Shown here: one piece after another, positions 42,666-49,985 of the stretch
Position numbering within the stretch: the stretch's first letter is position 1
How the letters are laid out: the number at the start of each line of letters is the position of its first letter
Source of the DNA: SIG452 sp045638525
GTDB lineage: Bacteria > Bacillota > Clostridia > UMGS1840
Length of the DNA: 64,000 bases
Reading direction: 5' to 3'
Assembly: GCA_045638525.1 (NCBI GenBank)
Contig: JAZUBQ010000017.1
Location: forward strand, 1 to 64,000
Program-made: the position numbers and the translations under genes
Notes under the pieces: generated by a model
Database searches by the model: none
Told to the model about the DNA's origin: nothing
Seen by the model: the letters and a program-made list of their open reading frames with translations, nothing else

Positions 42666-43464
42666 TGCCGGTTTCCTCCTCTGCTTCGGGCTCCGAATGA
42701 TAGCCATATCCGTAGCCATAGTTGTAGCTGTAATATTTGCCGCCATAGCGACCGCCGTATCTTCCGTCTCCCTTGCCGTCATGATGCAGGTTGGGGATAA
42801 CGGTTAAAACGGGAAGTTTATACTGCTCGGTTAATTCTTCTTTGGATTTTACCGAAGTGTTCATCAGCTCAAACACAAAGGCAAGACCGCACGCCAACAC
42901 TATACCGATTACAATCCCGATGATGGTGTTCTGGGGGATGTTGGGAGAGGAATGTGTGGTGGGAAGCGCCGCTTTGTCTACAGTTTCTACTGCACCGGCA
43001 CGAACCACACGAATGATTTCCGGAGGCGCAACCTGCTCAATCGCATCGGCAATGATTTTTGCATCTTCGGGATTGCCTGCAGAAATACGCACTTCAAATA
43101 CTTCGGTCTCTTCCACAACATCGGCACTGATCATAGAGCGGATTTCTTTTGCGGAATAGTTCAGACCAAGTTTGCTGATTTTGGAAGAAACTGTTTCCAA
43201 CACCTGGTCACTTTTTAAAATTACCATATAGGTATTAACCAGTTTTGCAGACAGCGCAAAGTCACTGGTGTTTAACGCCTGCTGTGCCTGTCCGTCCTTC
43301 TGGTTATAAACATACAATGTGATTTTCGATGTATACTTCTTGGGAAGCACATACTGAGAGTAGGAAAAGGCAACGATGCCTCCTGCCAGAGCCAACGCTA
43401 CAATCAGCCAAAGTCGCTTCAACAATATTGTGATAATGTCATTGACGGTAAAATTCCGTTCCAT
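42652..43464 (-). CDS. cpsC: CpsC/CapA chain-length adaptor
   Basis: The 270-residue Wzz-type membrane protein activates the BY-kinase and sets polysaccharide length. It has two membrane helices (LWLIVALALAGGIVAFSYSQ near 14-35, and IIGIVIGIVLACGLAFVFEL near 180) with an extracellular domain between them. An unusual cytoplasmic tail has nine tyrosines (GRYGGRYGGKYYSYNYGYGY). In split Gram-positive systems the tyrosine cluster normally sits only in the kinase. First gene of the capsule unit, behind a consensus promoter. Confidence 0.9.
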   Translation of the reverse strand: MERNFTVNDIITILLKRLWLIVALALAGGIVAFSYSQYVLPKKYTSKITLYVYNQKDGQAQQALNTSDFALSAKLVNTYMVILKSDQVLETVSSKISKLGLNYSAKEIRSMISADVVEETEVFEVRISAGNPEDAKIIADAIEQVAPPEIIRVVRAGAVETVDKAALPTTHSSPNIPQNTIIGIVIGIVLACGLAFVFELMNTSVKSKEELTEQYKLPVLTVIPNLHHDGKGDGRYGGRYGGKYYSYNYGYGYGYHSEPEAEEETGNEKA

Positions 43465-43540
43465 ATGATTTGTTTCCTTTCTGAAAGAGTCCGGACAATT
43501 TGCCTTGGGATTTTACATTATATAAAAATAGTCTCGGTTT

Positions 43541-43569
43541 ATTCTATCACAGTTTTGGTGCTGTGTCAA
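43541..43569 (-). promoter_or_regulatory. Promoter of the capsule regulator operon
   Basis: On the minus strand TTGACA (43564-43569) and TAGAAT (43541-43546) have 17-base spacing, about 77 bases from the cpsC start. Confidence 0.82.
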
Positions 43570-43683
43570 CTGATTTATGGATTTTTTCAACGATTATTTG
43601 CGTATTCTTTCCATAATTTTAAGAAAGCTTTTCCAAAAAGTCAATTTGTTTGAGAAATATCCGCATCAACCGACAGTTTTATC

Positions 43684-43712
43684 TTGACTTTTTTTCTATT
43701 TTATTGTATGAT
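43684..43712 (+). promoter_or_regulatory. Promoter of the dehydratase gene
   Basis: TTGACT (43684-43689) and TATGAT (43707-43712) have 17-base spacing, about 70 bases before the ATG. Confidence 0.8.
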
Positions 43713-43781
43713 AGAATTACTTAACTGTACAATTTGTGATTTTGAAATAACGAAAGAAAAAACAGGAAGGAGCAACTTCCG

Positions 43782-45641
43782 ATGGAACGATTGCGAAAGT
43801 ATAAAAAATTCAGCTTAATTTTTGCAGATTTCGTCTGCATTGTTTTCGCATACCTTGCATTTATCATCATCCGTTTTGATACGGATGTGCCACAGGCCAT
43901 TGTGGACCAGACCATAAAAACGGTTGGTCTCACTACGGTATTTACCGCCATTTCGCTGATTGCGGGCAGATGCTACAACACGTTGTGGAAATACAGCAGT
44001 GTGCGGGAATACAGCAGAACCATGAGCTTTTTCGGCATCGGGATTCTTCCGGTGCTTTTGGTGAGAGTTTTCTTCCCCAATGCGGTCTTATCTCATAAAA
44101 TTATGGTAATGTTCGGCTTTTTAAGTGCCGTCATGATTGTCATCACCCGTGTGGGAATCCGTATGATTTTGTCTGCAACCGATTTGCCCCATAAGAGCAA
44201 AGACGGAGCCAACACACTGATTGTGGGCGGTGGTTCTGCCGCTAAACTCTTAATTGATGACATTTTAAGAAATCAGTCCAATTCTTACAGCATTGTGGGA
44301 ATTATTGATGACAATCCCGAAAAAGTGGGACGCTCCATCCACGGCTACCGTGTGTTTGGTACCCGAAAAGACATTCCTGCCGTAGCGCAAGAACAAAATG
44401 TGGAGGTTATCATCATCGCCATTCCCTCTGCCAATCAGAAAACCATGCAGAAGCTGCTTGCCATTTGCAGTGAAACCACTTGTAAAATCAAGATTCTGCC
44501 CGGCATCGGGGAATCTATGTCAGAGAAAAAGACTGTTTCCACCAATGCCATTCGTGATGTGGAAATTGAAGACCTTCTGGAACGCGACCCCATCATTTTG
44601 GATAACAACAGTCTGCAAAGTCAGATTGGCGGAAAAACCGTACTGGTTACCGGTGGCGGTGGCTCCATCGGATCGGAATTGTGCCGTCAGATTGCAAAAT
44701 ATCAACCGGGTAAACTGATTGTGGTGGATTGCTATGAAAACAATGCCTACGATTTGCAGCAAGAGCTTCGCTATCAGTATCCCGAGCTTTCTTTGGATGT
44801 TATCATCGCTTCTGTCCGGGATGAAAAACGCTTAAACGAATTGTTTGATTATTACCGTCCTCAGTTGGTGTTCCACGCAGCGGCACACAAACACGTTCCG
44901 CTGATGGAGGTAAGCCCTCAGGAAGCCATTAAAAACAATGTGTTCGGCACTTGGAATACTGTTCATGCCGCACATCAGTATGGTGTTGAAAAATTTGTGT
45001 TGATTTCCACCGATAAAGCGGTGAATCCCACCAATGTGATGGGTGCTACCAAACGAATCTGCGAAATGATTACCCAGGCAATGCAACCGGTTTCCAAAAC
45101 TGATTTTGTTGCGGTACGATTCGGAAATGTACTTGGTTCCAATGGTTCGGTCATTCCGTTGTTTAAACGTCAGATTAAACGTGGGGGGCCCATTACCGTA
45201 ACACACAAAGACATCACCCGTTACTTTATGACCATTCCCGAAGCATCTCAGTTGGTGCTGCAGGCGGCAAGTTTTGCTACCGGCGGTGAAATTTTTGTGC
45301 TGGATATGGGCAGACCGGTCAGAATTTATGACTTGGCGGAAAAACTGATTCGTTTGTCCGGTTATGTGCCCAATAAAGATATTGAAATCAAGGTAACAGG
45401 TCTTCGTCCCGGTGAAAAGCTTTATGAGGAGCTTTTGATGGCAGAAGAAGGCTTAACCAACACCTCTCACAACAAAATCTTCATCGGACAACCCCTGGGT
45501 TGTGAATACCAGAACTTGTCCGCTCAGTTAGATGAACTGAAAAAAGTGCTTTGGGGCAGTGATCCCGATGCGGTGAAAAAAGCAGTTGCCAATATGGTGG
45601 ACACCTATTCTCCGGATCTGACCTGCGAAAAAGTGAAATAG
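43782..45641 (+). CDS. Membrane nucleoside-diphosphate-sugar 4,6-dehydratase
   Basis: The 619-residue protein belongs to the CapD/WbpM/PglF group. Four N-terminal membrane helices (about 10-130) and a Rossmann-like linker (TLIVGGGSAAKLLIDDIL near 145) precede the catalytic SDR domain. That domain has NAD loop VTGGGGSIGSELCRQI near 289, VFHAAAHKHVPLME, STDKAVNPTNVMGATKR and VRFGNVLGSNGSV. The family converts UDP-GlcNAc-type substrates to 4-keto-6-deoxy sugars for capsule or glycan synthesis. It is divergent from the capsule regulators, consistent with a polysaccharide role. Exact substrate not known. Confidence 0.92.
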   Translation: MERLRKYKKFSLIFADFVCIVFAYLAFIIIRFDTDVPQAIVDQTIKTVGLTTVFTAISLIAGRCYNTLWKYSSVREYSRTMSFFGIGILPVLLVRVFFPNAVLSHKIMVMFGFLSAVMIVITRVGIRMILSATDLPHKSKDGANTLIVGGGSAAKLLIDDILRNQSNSYSIVGIIDDNPEKVGRSIHGYRVFGTRKDIPAVAQEQNVEVIIIAIPSANQKTMQKLLAICSETTCKIKILPGIGESMSEKKTVSTNAIRDVEIEDLLERDPIILDNNSLQSQIGGKTVLVTGGGGSIGSELCRQIAKYQPGKLIVVDCYENNAYDLQQELRYQYPELSLDVIIASVRDEKRLNELFDYYRPQLVFHAAAHKHVPLMEVSPQEAIKNNVFGTWNTVHAAHQYGVEKFVLISTDKAVNPTNVMGATKRICEMITQAMQPVSKTDFVAVRFGNVLGSNGSVIPLFKRQIKRGGPITVTHKDITRYFMTIPEASQLVLQAASFATGGEIFVLDMGRPVRIYDLAEKLIRLSGYVPNKDIEIKVTGLRPGEKLYEELLMAEEGLTNTSHNKIFIGQPLGCEYQNLSAQLDELKKVLWGSDPDAVKKAVANMVDTYSPDLTCEKVK

Positions 45642-45689
45642 CAAAAGCAGAAGACACCAGGAACAGCGAAACAAAACGGAGAAAAAATT

Positions 45690-45992
45690 ATGGTAAAACA
45701 CATCGTATTCTGGAACATTAAAGACAACGCAAACGGCGAAAGCAAAGAACAGATTATGCTTCGGATGAAACATATGTTAGAAGATTTAAACGGCAAAATT
45801 CCCGGCCTTATAAAGGCAGAAGTGGGCATTGACAAAAACGGCAGCGATGCCGCATTTGATATTTGTCTGTACTCGGAATTCCCCGATTGGGAAAGTCTTG
45901 ATTTTTATCAGGACCATCCGCTTCATGTGGATTGCAAAGGCTACATCAGAAATGTGGCGGAAGAGCGCGTATTGTGCGACTATGAGGCGTAA
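45690..45992 (+). CDS. Dabb (stress-responsive A/B barrel) protein
   Basis: The 100-residue protein MVKHIVFWNIKDNANGESKE has the Dabb ferredoxin-like fold pattern, with LYSEFPDWESLDFYQDHPLHVDCKGYI at the end. Family members form dimeric barrels; few have a known reaction. It follows the dehydratase by 48 bases and may share its transcript. Confidence 0.88.
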   Translation: MVKHIVFWNIKDNANGESKEQIMLRMKHMLEDLNGKIPGLIKAEVGIDKNGSDAAFDICLYSEFPDWESLDFYQDHPLHVDCKGYIRNVAEERVLCDYEA

Positions 45993-46021
45993 TGGACGGT
46001 TTGTAAAAGAACATAGACAAT

Positions 46022-46108
46022 ATATCAATTTCAAATAATGTTTGGCATTACACAACGGCGTGCCGGGGTCGTCACGCCCTACGGTGGTAATTCCAACATT
46101 TCGGGATA
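46022..46108. repeat. 87-base repeat, copy A
   Basis: Differs from copy B (46355-46441) at only three positions. It includes AACGGCGTGCCGGGGTCGTC followed by ACGCC, whose GGCGTG/CACGCC arms can form a hairpin. Confidence 0.88.
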
Positions 46109-46202
46109 ACCACATAACGAAATGGAGCAATCCATTCCCTGCGTCGGATAGTCCAACGATGTTCGGTACCACACACAATCGTATGGTTCCATTTGCAAAA
46201 AA

Positions 46203-46362
46203 TGTCATCGAATGACGAAAATAAAAAATTCCGCCCTTATTTTCGCAATTTTACCTCGTTTCAGAAAGACGGGAAGTCGGGATTGCGGAAATACCAGGCG
46301 GCAGTTTCTTTTTGGTTCTTTTCTTTGATGTCAAAGAAAAAGAACATAAAAAATATATCAAT
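46203..46362. repeat. 160-base dispersed element, copy 2
   Basis: Matches 126-288 in order: ATCGAA-GACGAAA, CCGCCCTTATTTTCGCAAT, GGGATTGCGGAAATACCAGG, and a TTCTTTG-TGTCAAAGAA hairpin. No coding capacity is seen; it may be a small non-autonomous mobile element. Confidence 0.75.
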
Positions 46363-46441
46363 GTCAAATAATGTTTGGCATTACACAACGGCGTGCCGAG
46401 GTCGTCACGCCCTACGGTGGTAATTCCAACGTTTCGGGATA
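46355..46441. repeat. 87-base repeat, copy B
   Basis: Near-identical to 46022-46108 with three substitutions. It overlaps the end of the 160-base element, which suggests the units inserted or duplicated together. Confidence 0.88.
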
Positions 46442-46448
46442 CCATACA

Positions 46449-46476
46449 ACGGGCGATTCGTGAATCGTCCCTACGG
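46449..46476. repeat. GGGCGATTCGTGAATCG palindromic repeat
   Basis: The text ACGGGCGATTCGTGAATCGT contains a GCGATTCGTGAATCG(C/T) palindrome followed by CCCTACGG. Similar units are at 33312 and 58491. Confidence 0.8.
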
Positions 46477-46533
46477 AGTACCCAAAAATTATTTTTCCGA
46501 CTTCACAAAAAAAACACGGGAGCTTACTACAAT

Positions 46534-46953
46534 ATGTATCCAAGAACCTTAGCCATTGACTACGGCGACCGCAGAGTCGGTCTTGCCGTGTCGGATTTAT
46601 TAGGCATCACAGCACAACCGGTGGGCTATCTCACCGTCAACGGCGATCGGGACGCTCTGCGCCAACTGACCCGGTATGTGCAGGAATACCAAATCAAAAA
46701 ATTTGTGTTGGGACTTCCCAAAAATATGGATGGCTCAGAAGGGAGCCGAGTGGAAAAAACTCGTACCTTTGCCGAAAAACTGCAGCAGGATTTCCCCGAA
46801 ATTGCCATTGATTATTTTGATGAACGGATGACCACCATCTGTGCAGAGCGTACTCTCATTTCGATGAATGTACGCAAAAAAGAAGGAAAGAAAGATATGC
46901 TTTCTGCCGCTATCATCCTACAGGGATATTTGGAAACCCATCCCAACGGTTAG
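46534..46953 (+). CDS. ruvX: Putative pre-16S rRNA nuclease / Holliday junction resolvase YqgF
   Basis: RuvX/YqgF has an RNase H-like fold and processes the 5' end of 16S rRNA. The 139-residue protein starts MYPRTLAIDYGDRRVGLAVSD (first Asp). FVLGLPKNMDGSEGSRVEKTRTFAEKL and IDYFDERMTTICAERTL carry the further acidic residues. The start at 46534 is where the family begins; the frame continues upstream only through repeat DNA. The ribosome site (GGAG, eleven bases away) is weak. Confidence 0.92.
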   Translation: MYPRTLAIDYGDRRVGLAVSDLLGITAQPVGYLTVNGDRDALRQLTRYVQEYQIKKFVLGLPKNMDGSEGSRVEKTRTFAEKLQQDFPEIAIDYFDERMTTICAERTLISMNVRKKEGKKDMLSAAIILQGYLETHPNG

Positions 46954-47014
46954 ATACTGTTTTGGCAGAAATTCGCATAAAATATAAAAGAAAGAATTAA
47001 AGGAGGACTCTATC

Positions 47015-47347
47015 ATGAGCAAAAATAAAGATTTACAACCCCAGATGGAAGAAAAAATTGTAACCTTAGCGGAAGAAGCGGAAGATGAAGTAATCGAACA
47101 GGTGGTTACCCTCTATGATGAAGACGGTAACCCCGAAGATTATGAACTGATTGACTTATTTGAATTCAAAGACAATATCTATGGCGCATTTACTCCCGTA
47201 CTGACTGCAGATGAACCCGACCAGGTGGACGTGGTTATGTTAAAAGTGACAGAAGACGGCAATGCTTTTATCGAAATTGAAGATGCTTCCGAAGAAGAAG
47301 CGGCATTTGAGGAACTTTTGCGTCGTGAAGACAGTCAATTAGACTAA
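47015..47347 (+). CDS. DUF1292 protein
   Basis: The 110-residue acidic protein has the DUF1292 core (VVTLYDEDGNPEDYELIDLF, then AFTPVLTADEPDQVDVVMLKV, then FIEIEDASEEEAAFEELL). Unknown function. The ruvX-DUF1292 order is common in Bacillota. AAGGAGG precedes the ATG. Confidence 0.9.
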   Translation: MSKNKDLQPQMEEKIVTLAEEAEDEVIEQVVTLYDEDGNPEDYELIDLFEFKDNIYGAFTPVLTADEPDQVDVVMLKVTEDGNAFIEIEDASEEEAAFEELLRREDSQLD

Positions 47348-47378
47348 AACGAAAATTTTTTAAAGAGGCTTTCACAAA

Positions 47379-49619
47379 ATGGTATTATGTTCAAAATGTA
47401 AAAAGAATATGGCAGTCGTCTTTGTCACCAAAATGGAACACGGCAAAGAAGTTTCCGAAGGCTTATGCTTTAACTGTGCCAAAGAAATGGGAATCAAACC
47501 TTTTGACAAGCTGCTTGGTCAGTTTGGAATCAGTGAAGAAGATTTTGCCAATATGAACGAACAGTTTTCCGAAATGATGGAAGACGGCTCTATGTTTGGC
47601 GATAATATGATGATGTTCCCCGGTGAAGGTGCAATGCCGATGGAGGGTGGAGAAGAAATCCGTCCCGAAGATATTGGGGTAAAACAGAAAAATCCCAAGC
47701 AAAAGCAAAAGAAAAAAACTCCTTTGGAAGTCTACGGCACCAATTTGAATGACAAAGCAAGACTGGGTGAAATTGACGCGGTCATCGGCAGAGAAACCGA
47801 AATCAACCGTGTGATTCACATCTTAAACCGCCGAACCAAGAACAATCCTGTTCTGTTGGGAGAACCCGGTGTTGGGAAAACTGCGATTGCAGAAGGTCTT
47901 GCCTTGAAAATTGTGAGGGGAGAAGTTCCTCACAAGCTGTTAAACGCTCAGATTTATCTGATTGATTTTGCGGGAATGATTGCCGGAACTCAGTTTCGGG
48001 GTCAGTTTGAACAACGCTTAAAATCAGTGGTCAATGATGTGATTGAGCGTAAGAATGTAATTATGGTGATTGACGAAATTCACAACATCGTTGCTGCAGG
48101 TGATGCCAACGGTGCTATGAATGCTGCCAACATTTTAAAACCCTATCTGGCAAAAGGTGATCTTCGGATGATTGGAGCAACCACTCCCGAAGAATATCGC
48201 AAACACATTGAAAAAGATTCTGCTTTGGAACGTCGTTTTGCAACCGTTTCGGTGGAAGAGCCGGATATTTATGAAACCATTGAAATTTTAAAAGGCATCA
48301 AGGGATATTACGAAAATTATCACAAAGTAAATTATTCTGATGAAGCCATTGAAACTGCCGCTGTGATGGCAGACCGTTATATTTTTGACCGCAAACTTCC
48401 CGATAAGGCGATTGACCTTCTGGACGAAAGCGGTGCAGTGAAAAATGTTGCCAATGATACTTTGGTGAAACTGGAAGAATTAAACCGCGAATTGGAAAAA
48501 ATCGTGGCACTAAAAGAAAGCTCGGTGGAAAATGACTCCATTGACGATTACCAGAAAGCGGCTGACTATAAAATTCAGGAATGTCAGTTGAGAGAAAACA
48601 TCGCCGCTTTGCAAAAATCCGCTTACCGTGCGGTTTCTACCGAAGATATTGCAACGGTGATTGAAAACATCACCAAAATTCCCGTAAAAAACATCACAGG
48701 AATTGAAGCAAAAAATCTGATTCATCTGGAAGAAAAAATCTCCAGACGAATTGCAGGTCAGGAAGACGGTGTGAAAGCGGTTGCCGCCGCTGTCCGTCGT
48801 GGCAGAGCGGGACTTTCCGCAAAACGCAAACCCACTTCCTTCATTTTTGCCGGTCCTACCGGTGTTGGGAAAACTGAACTTGTAAAAACGCTTGCCTATG
48901 AACTGTTTGGCTCGGAAGAAAGCATTATCCGCTTTGATATGAGCGAATATATGGAAAAACACACCGTAGCCAAACTGATTGGTTCCCCTCCGGGATATGT
49001 TGGCTATGATGATGCAGGGTTATTAACCGAAAAAATCAGAAAGAAACCCTATTCCATCATTTTATTTGACGAAATTGAAAAAGCACATCCCGATGTGTTC
49101 AATCTGTTACTCCAGATTTTAGATGACGGTATCTTAACCGACAGCCACGGCAAAACCGTACGCTTCTATAATGCCATCATCATTATGACTACCAATGCAG
49201 GCAGTGACTATAAAGCCGCATCCTTAGGGTTCTCTCAGGGAAGCGAAGGCAAAGCAAAAGATAAAGTCAATAAAGCTCTTCGAGAATTTTTCCGTCCCGA
49301 ATTTTTAAACCGTGTGGATAAAATTGTGGTGTTTGACCCGCTGGGCAAAGAAGAACTCCGCAAAATTACCCACATTATGCTTTCGGATATCGAAAAAAAT
49401 CTCAAAGATAAGAAATTGTTTGTTTCCTTTGGTGACAATCTGGTAGAATATCTGATTGAAAACGGCTTTGATGAGAAATTCGGTGCCCGTCCCTTACGTC
49501 GTTTGATTGAACGGGAAGTGGAAGATAAAATTGCCGATTGTTATATCGCAGGAACCTTGCCGCAAGGCGCAAATATTTTAGTGGACTATAACGGAAGCGA
49601 AGTAACCGTTCAGGCATAA
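47379..49619 (+). CDS. clpE: Clp ATPase with N-terminal zinc finger (ClpE-like)
   Basis: The 746-residue AAA+ unfoldase starts MVLCSKCKKNMAVVFVTKME, with a CxxC ... CFNCAKEMG zinc module in place of the usual double Clp-N repeat; this is the ClpE pattern. A Met-rich linker follows at about 55-105. The first ATPase domain has GEPGVGKTAIAEG near 167 and VIDEIHNIV; the second has GPTGVGKTELVKT near 496 and FDEIEKAHPDVFN. A middle coiled coil lies at about 370-425. It probably works with ClpP on misfolded proteins. No CtsR gene or obvious CtsR operator is visible nearby. Confidence 0.9.
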   Translation: MVLCSKCKKNMAVVFVTKMEHGKEVSEGLCFNCAKEMGIKPFDKLLGQFGISEEDFANMNEQFSEMMEDGSMFGDNMMMFPGEGAMPMEGGEEIRPEDIGVKQKNPKQKQKKKTPLEVYGTNLNDKARLGEIDAVIGRETEINRVIHILNRRTKNNPVLLGEPGVGKTAIAEGLALKIVRGEVPHKLLNAQIYLIDFAGMIAGTQFRGQFEQRLKSVVNDVIERKNVIMVIDEIHNIVAAGDANGAMNAANILKPYLAKGDLRMIGATTPEEYRKHIEKDSALERRFATVSVEEPDIYETIEILKGIKGYYENYHKVNYSDEAIETAAVMADRYIFDRKLPDKAIDLLDESGAVKNVANDTLVKLEELNRELEKIVALKESSVENDSIDDYQKAADYKIQECQLRENIAALQKSAYRAVSTEDIATVIENITKIPVKNITGIEAKNLIHLEEKISRRIAGQEDGVKAVAAAVRRGRAGLSAKRKPTSFIFAGPTGVGKTELVKTLAYELFGSEESIIRFDMSEYMEKHTVAKLIGSPPGYVGYDDAGLLTEKIRKKPYSIILFDEIEKAHPDVFNLLLQILDDGILTDSHGKTVRFYNAIIIMTTNAGSDYKAASLGFSQGSEGKAKDKVNKALREFFRPEFLNRVDKIVVFDPLGKEELRKITHIMLSDIEKNLKDKKLFVSFGDNLVEYLIENGFDEKFGARPLRRLIEREVEDKIADCYIAGTLPQGANILVDYNGSEVTVQA

Positions 49620-49630
49620 AGCAAAAAAAT

Positions 49631-49665
49631 GGCTGTAGCAAAAATTTGTTTGCTACAGCCTTTTT
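49631..49665 (+). terminator. Terminator of clpE
   Basis: A 12-bp perfect stem (GGCTGTAGCAAA with TTTGCTACAGCC), six-base loop and five T residues. Confidence 0.93.
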
Positions 49666-49674
49666 GGTCATAAA

Positions 49675-49691
49675 TTTAACTTTAATTTAAC
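49675..49691 (+). promoter_or_regulatory. Direct repeat TTTAAC-N5-TTTAAC, copy 1
   Basis: Two TTTAAC hexamers are 11 bases apart centre to centre. This is the geometry of OmpR/PhoP-family response regulator boxes. A second pair is at 49911-49927. Confidence 0.5.
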
Positions 49692-49859
49692 GCAGCAGAA
49701 GTATTCTGTAACCACAAGAAACGATTTTCATGATGTGGTAACAATCATCAATCAATAAAATACTGAATTGAAGGTAATCGTTAGCAAATTGTGTACGGCG
49801 ATACGAAATTGATTACCATTACATCAAAACAGTAGTATATATTTATATGTTGAATATTG

Positions 49860-49896
49860 GAGGGAAACTCCGAAAAAGAGTTTTCCTCTTTTTCGG
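49860..49896 (+). other. Mutually exclusive hairpins
   Basis: GAGGGAAACTC (49860-49870) can pair with GAGTTTTCCTC (49878-49888). Alternatively CCGAAAAAGAG (49870-49880) pairs perfectly with CTCTTTTTCGG (49886-49896). The two structures share bases and cannot coexist. Confidence 0.6.
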
Positions 49897-49910
49897 AAAA
49901 ATCTGACGAA

Positions 49911-49927
49911 TTTAACTTTGATTTAAC
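49911..49927 (+). promoter_or_regulatory. Direct repeat TTTAAC-N5-TTTAAC, copy 2
   Basis: The second 11-base-period pair lies about 60 bases upstream of the protease start, probably over the core promoter. A response regulator encoded at 55540 is the natural candidate to bind it, but this is inference. Confidence 0.5.
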
Positions 49928-49985
49928 TTTTTTTATTTATAATCAAAAAAACAAAAAATTATGATACAAAAGGAGCTGATTTCAG

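Larger units (their letters stand above)
43465..43781. other. Divergent promoter region
   Basis: The gap between divergent genes carries one promoter for each direction, annotated separately. No further gene or repeat is seen. Confidence 0.7.
45993..46533. other. Repeat-filled intergenic region
   Basis: No gene is supported. It is built from two near-identical 87-base repeats (46022-46108 and 46355-46441). Between them lies the second copy of the 160-base element also found at 126-288 (46203-46362). A GGGCGATTCG palindrome lies at 46449-46476. Frames here, including a 53-codon extension of ruvX, translate repeats. Confidence 0.8.
49620..49985. other. Leader region of the surface-protein operon
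   Basis: After the clpE terminator the gap holds two TTTAAC-N5-TTTAAC direct repeats, a long imperfect hairpin at 49773-49817 and a pair of mutually exclusive hairpins at 49860-49896. The region is AT-rich and no gene is seen. A TATAAT at about 49938 lacks a well-spaced -35. Confidence 0.7.

Noticed and set aside
42666..42782. Upstream extension of the CpsD kinase
   Set aside because: The Ala/Thr-rich text is the shadow of the CpsC tail in another frame, and a strong ribosome site marks 42665 as the start.
46022..46441. CRISPR array
   Set aside because: Only two repeat copies, 87 bases long, with unrelated DNA between; no cas genes.
46375..46533. N-terminal extension of ruvX
   Set aside because: The extra 53 codons lie in repeat DNA; family members begin at the ATG at 46534.
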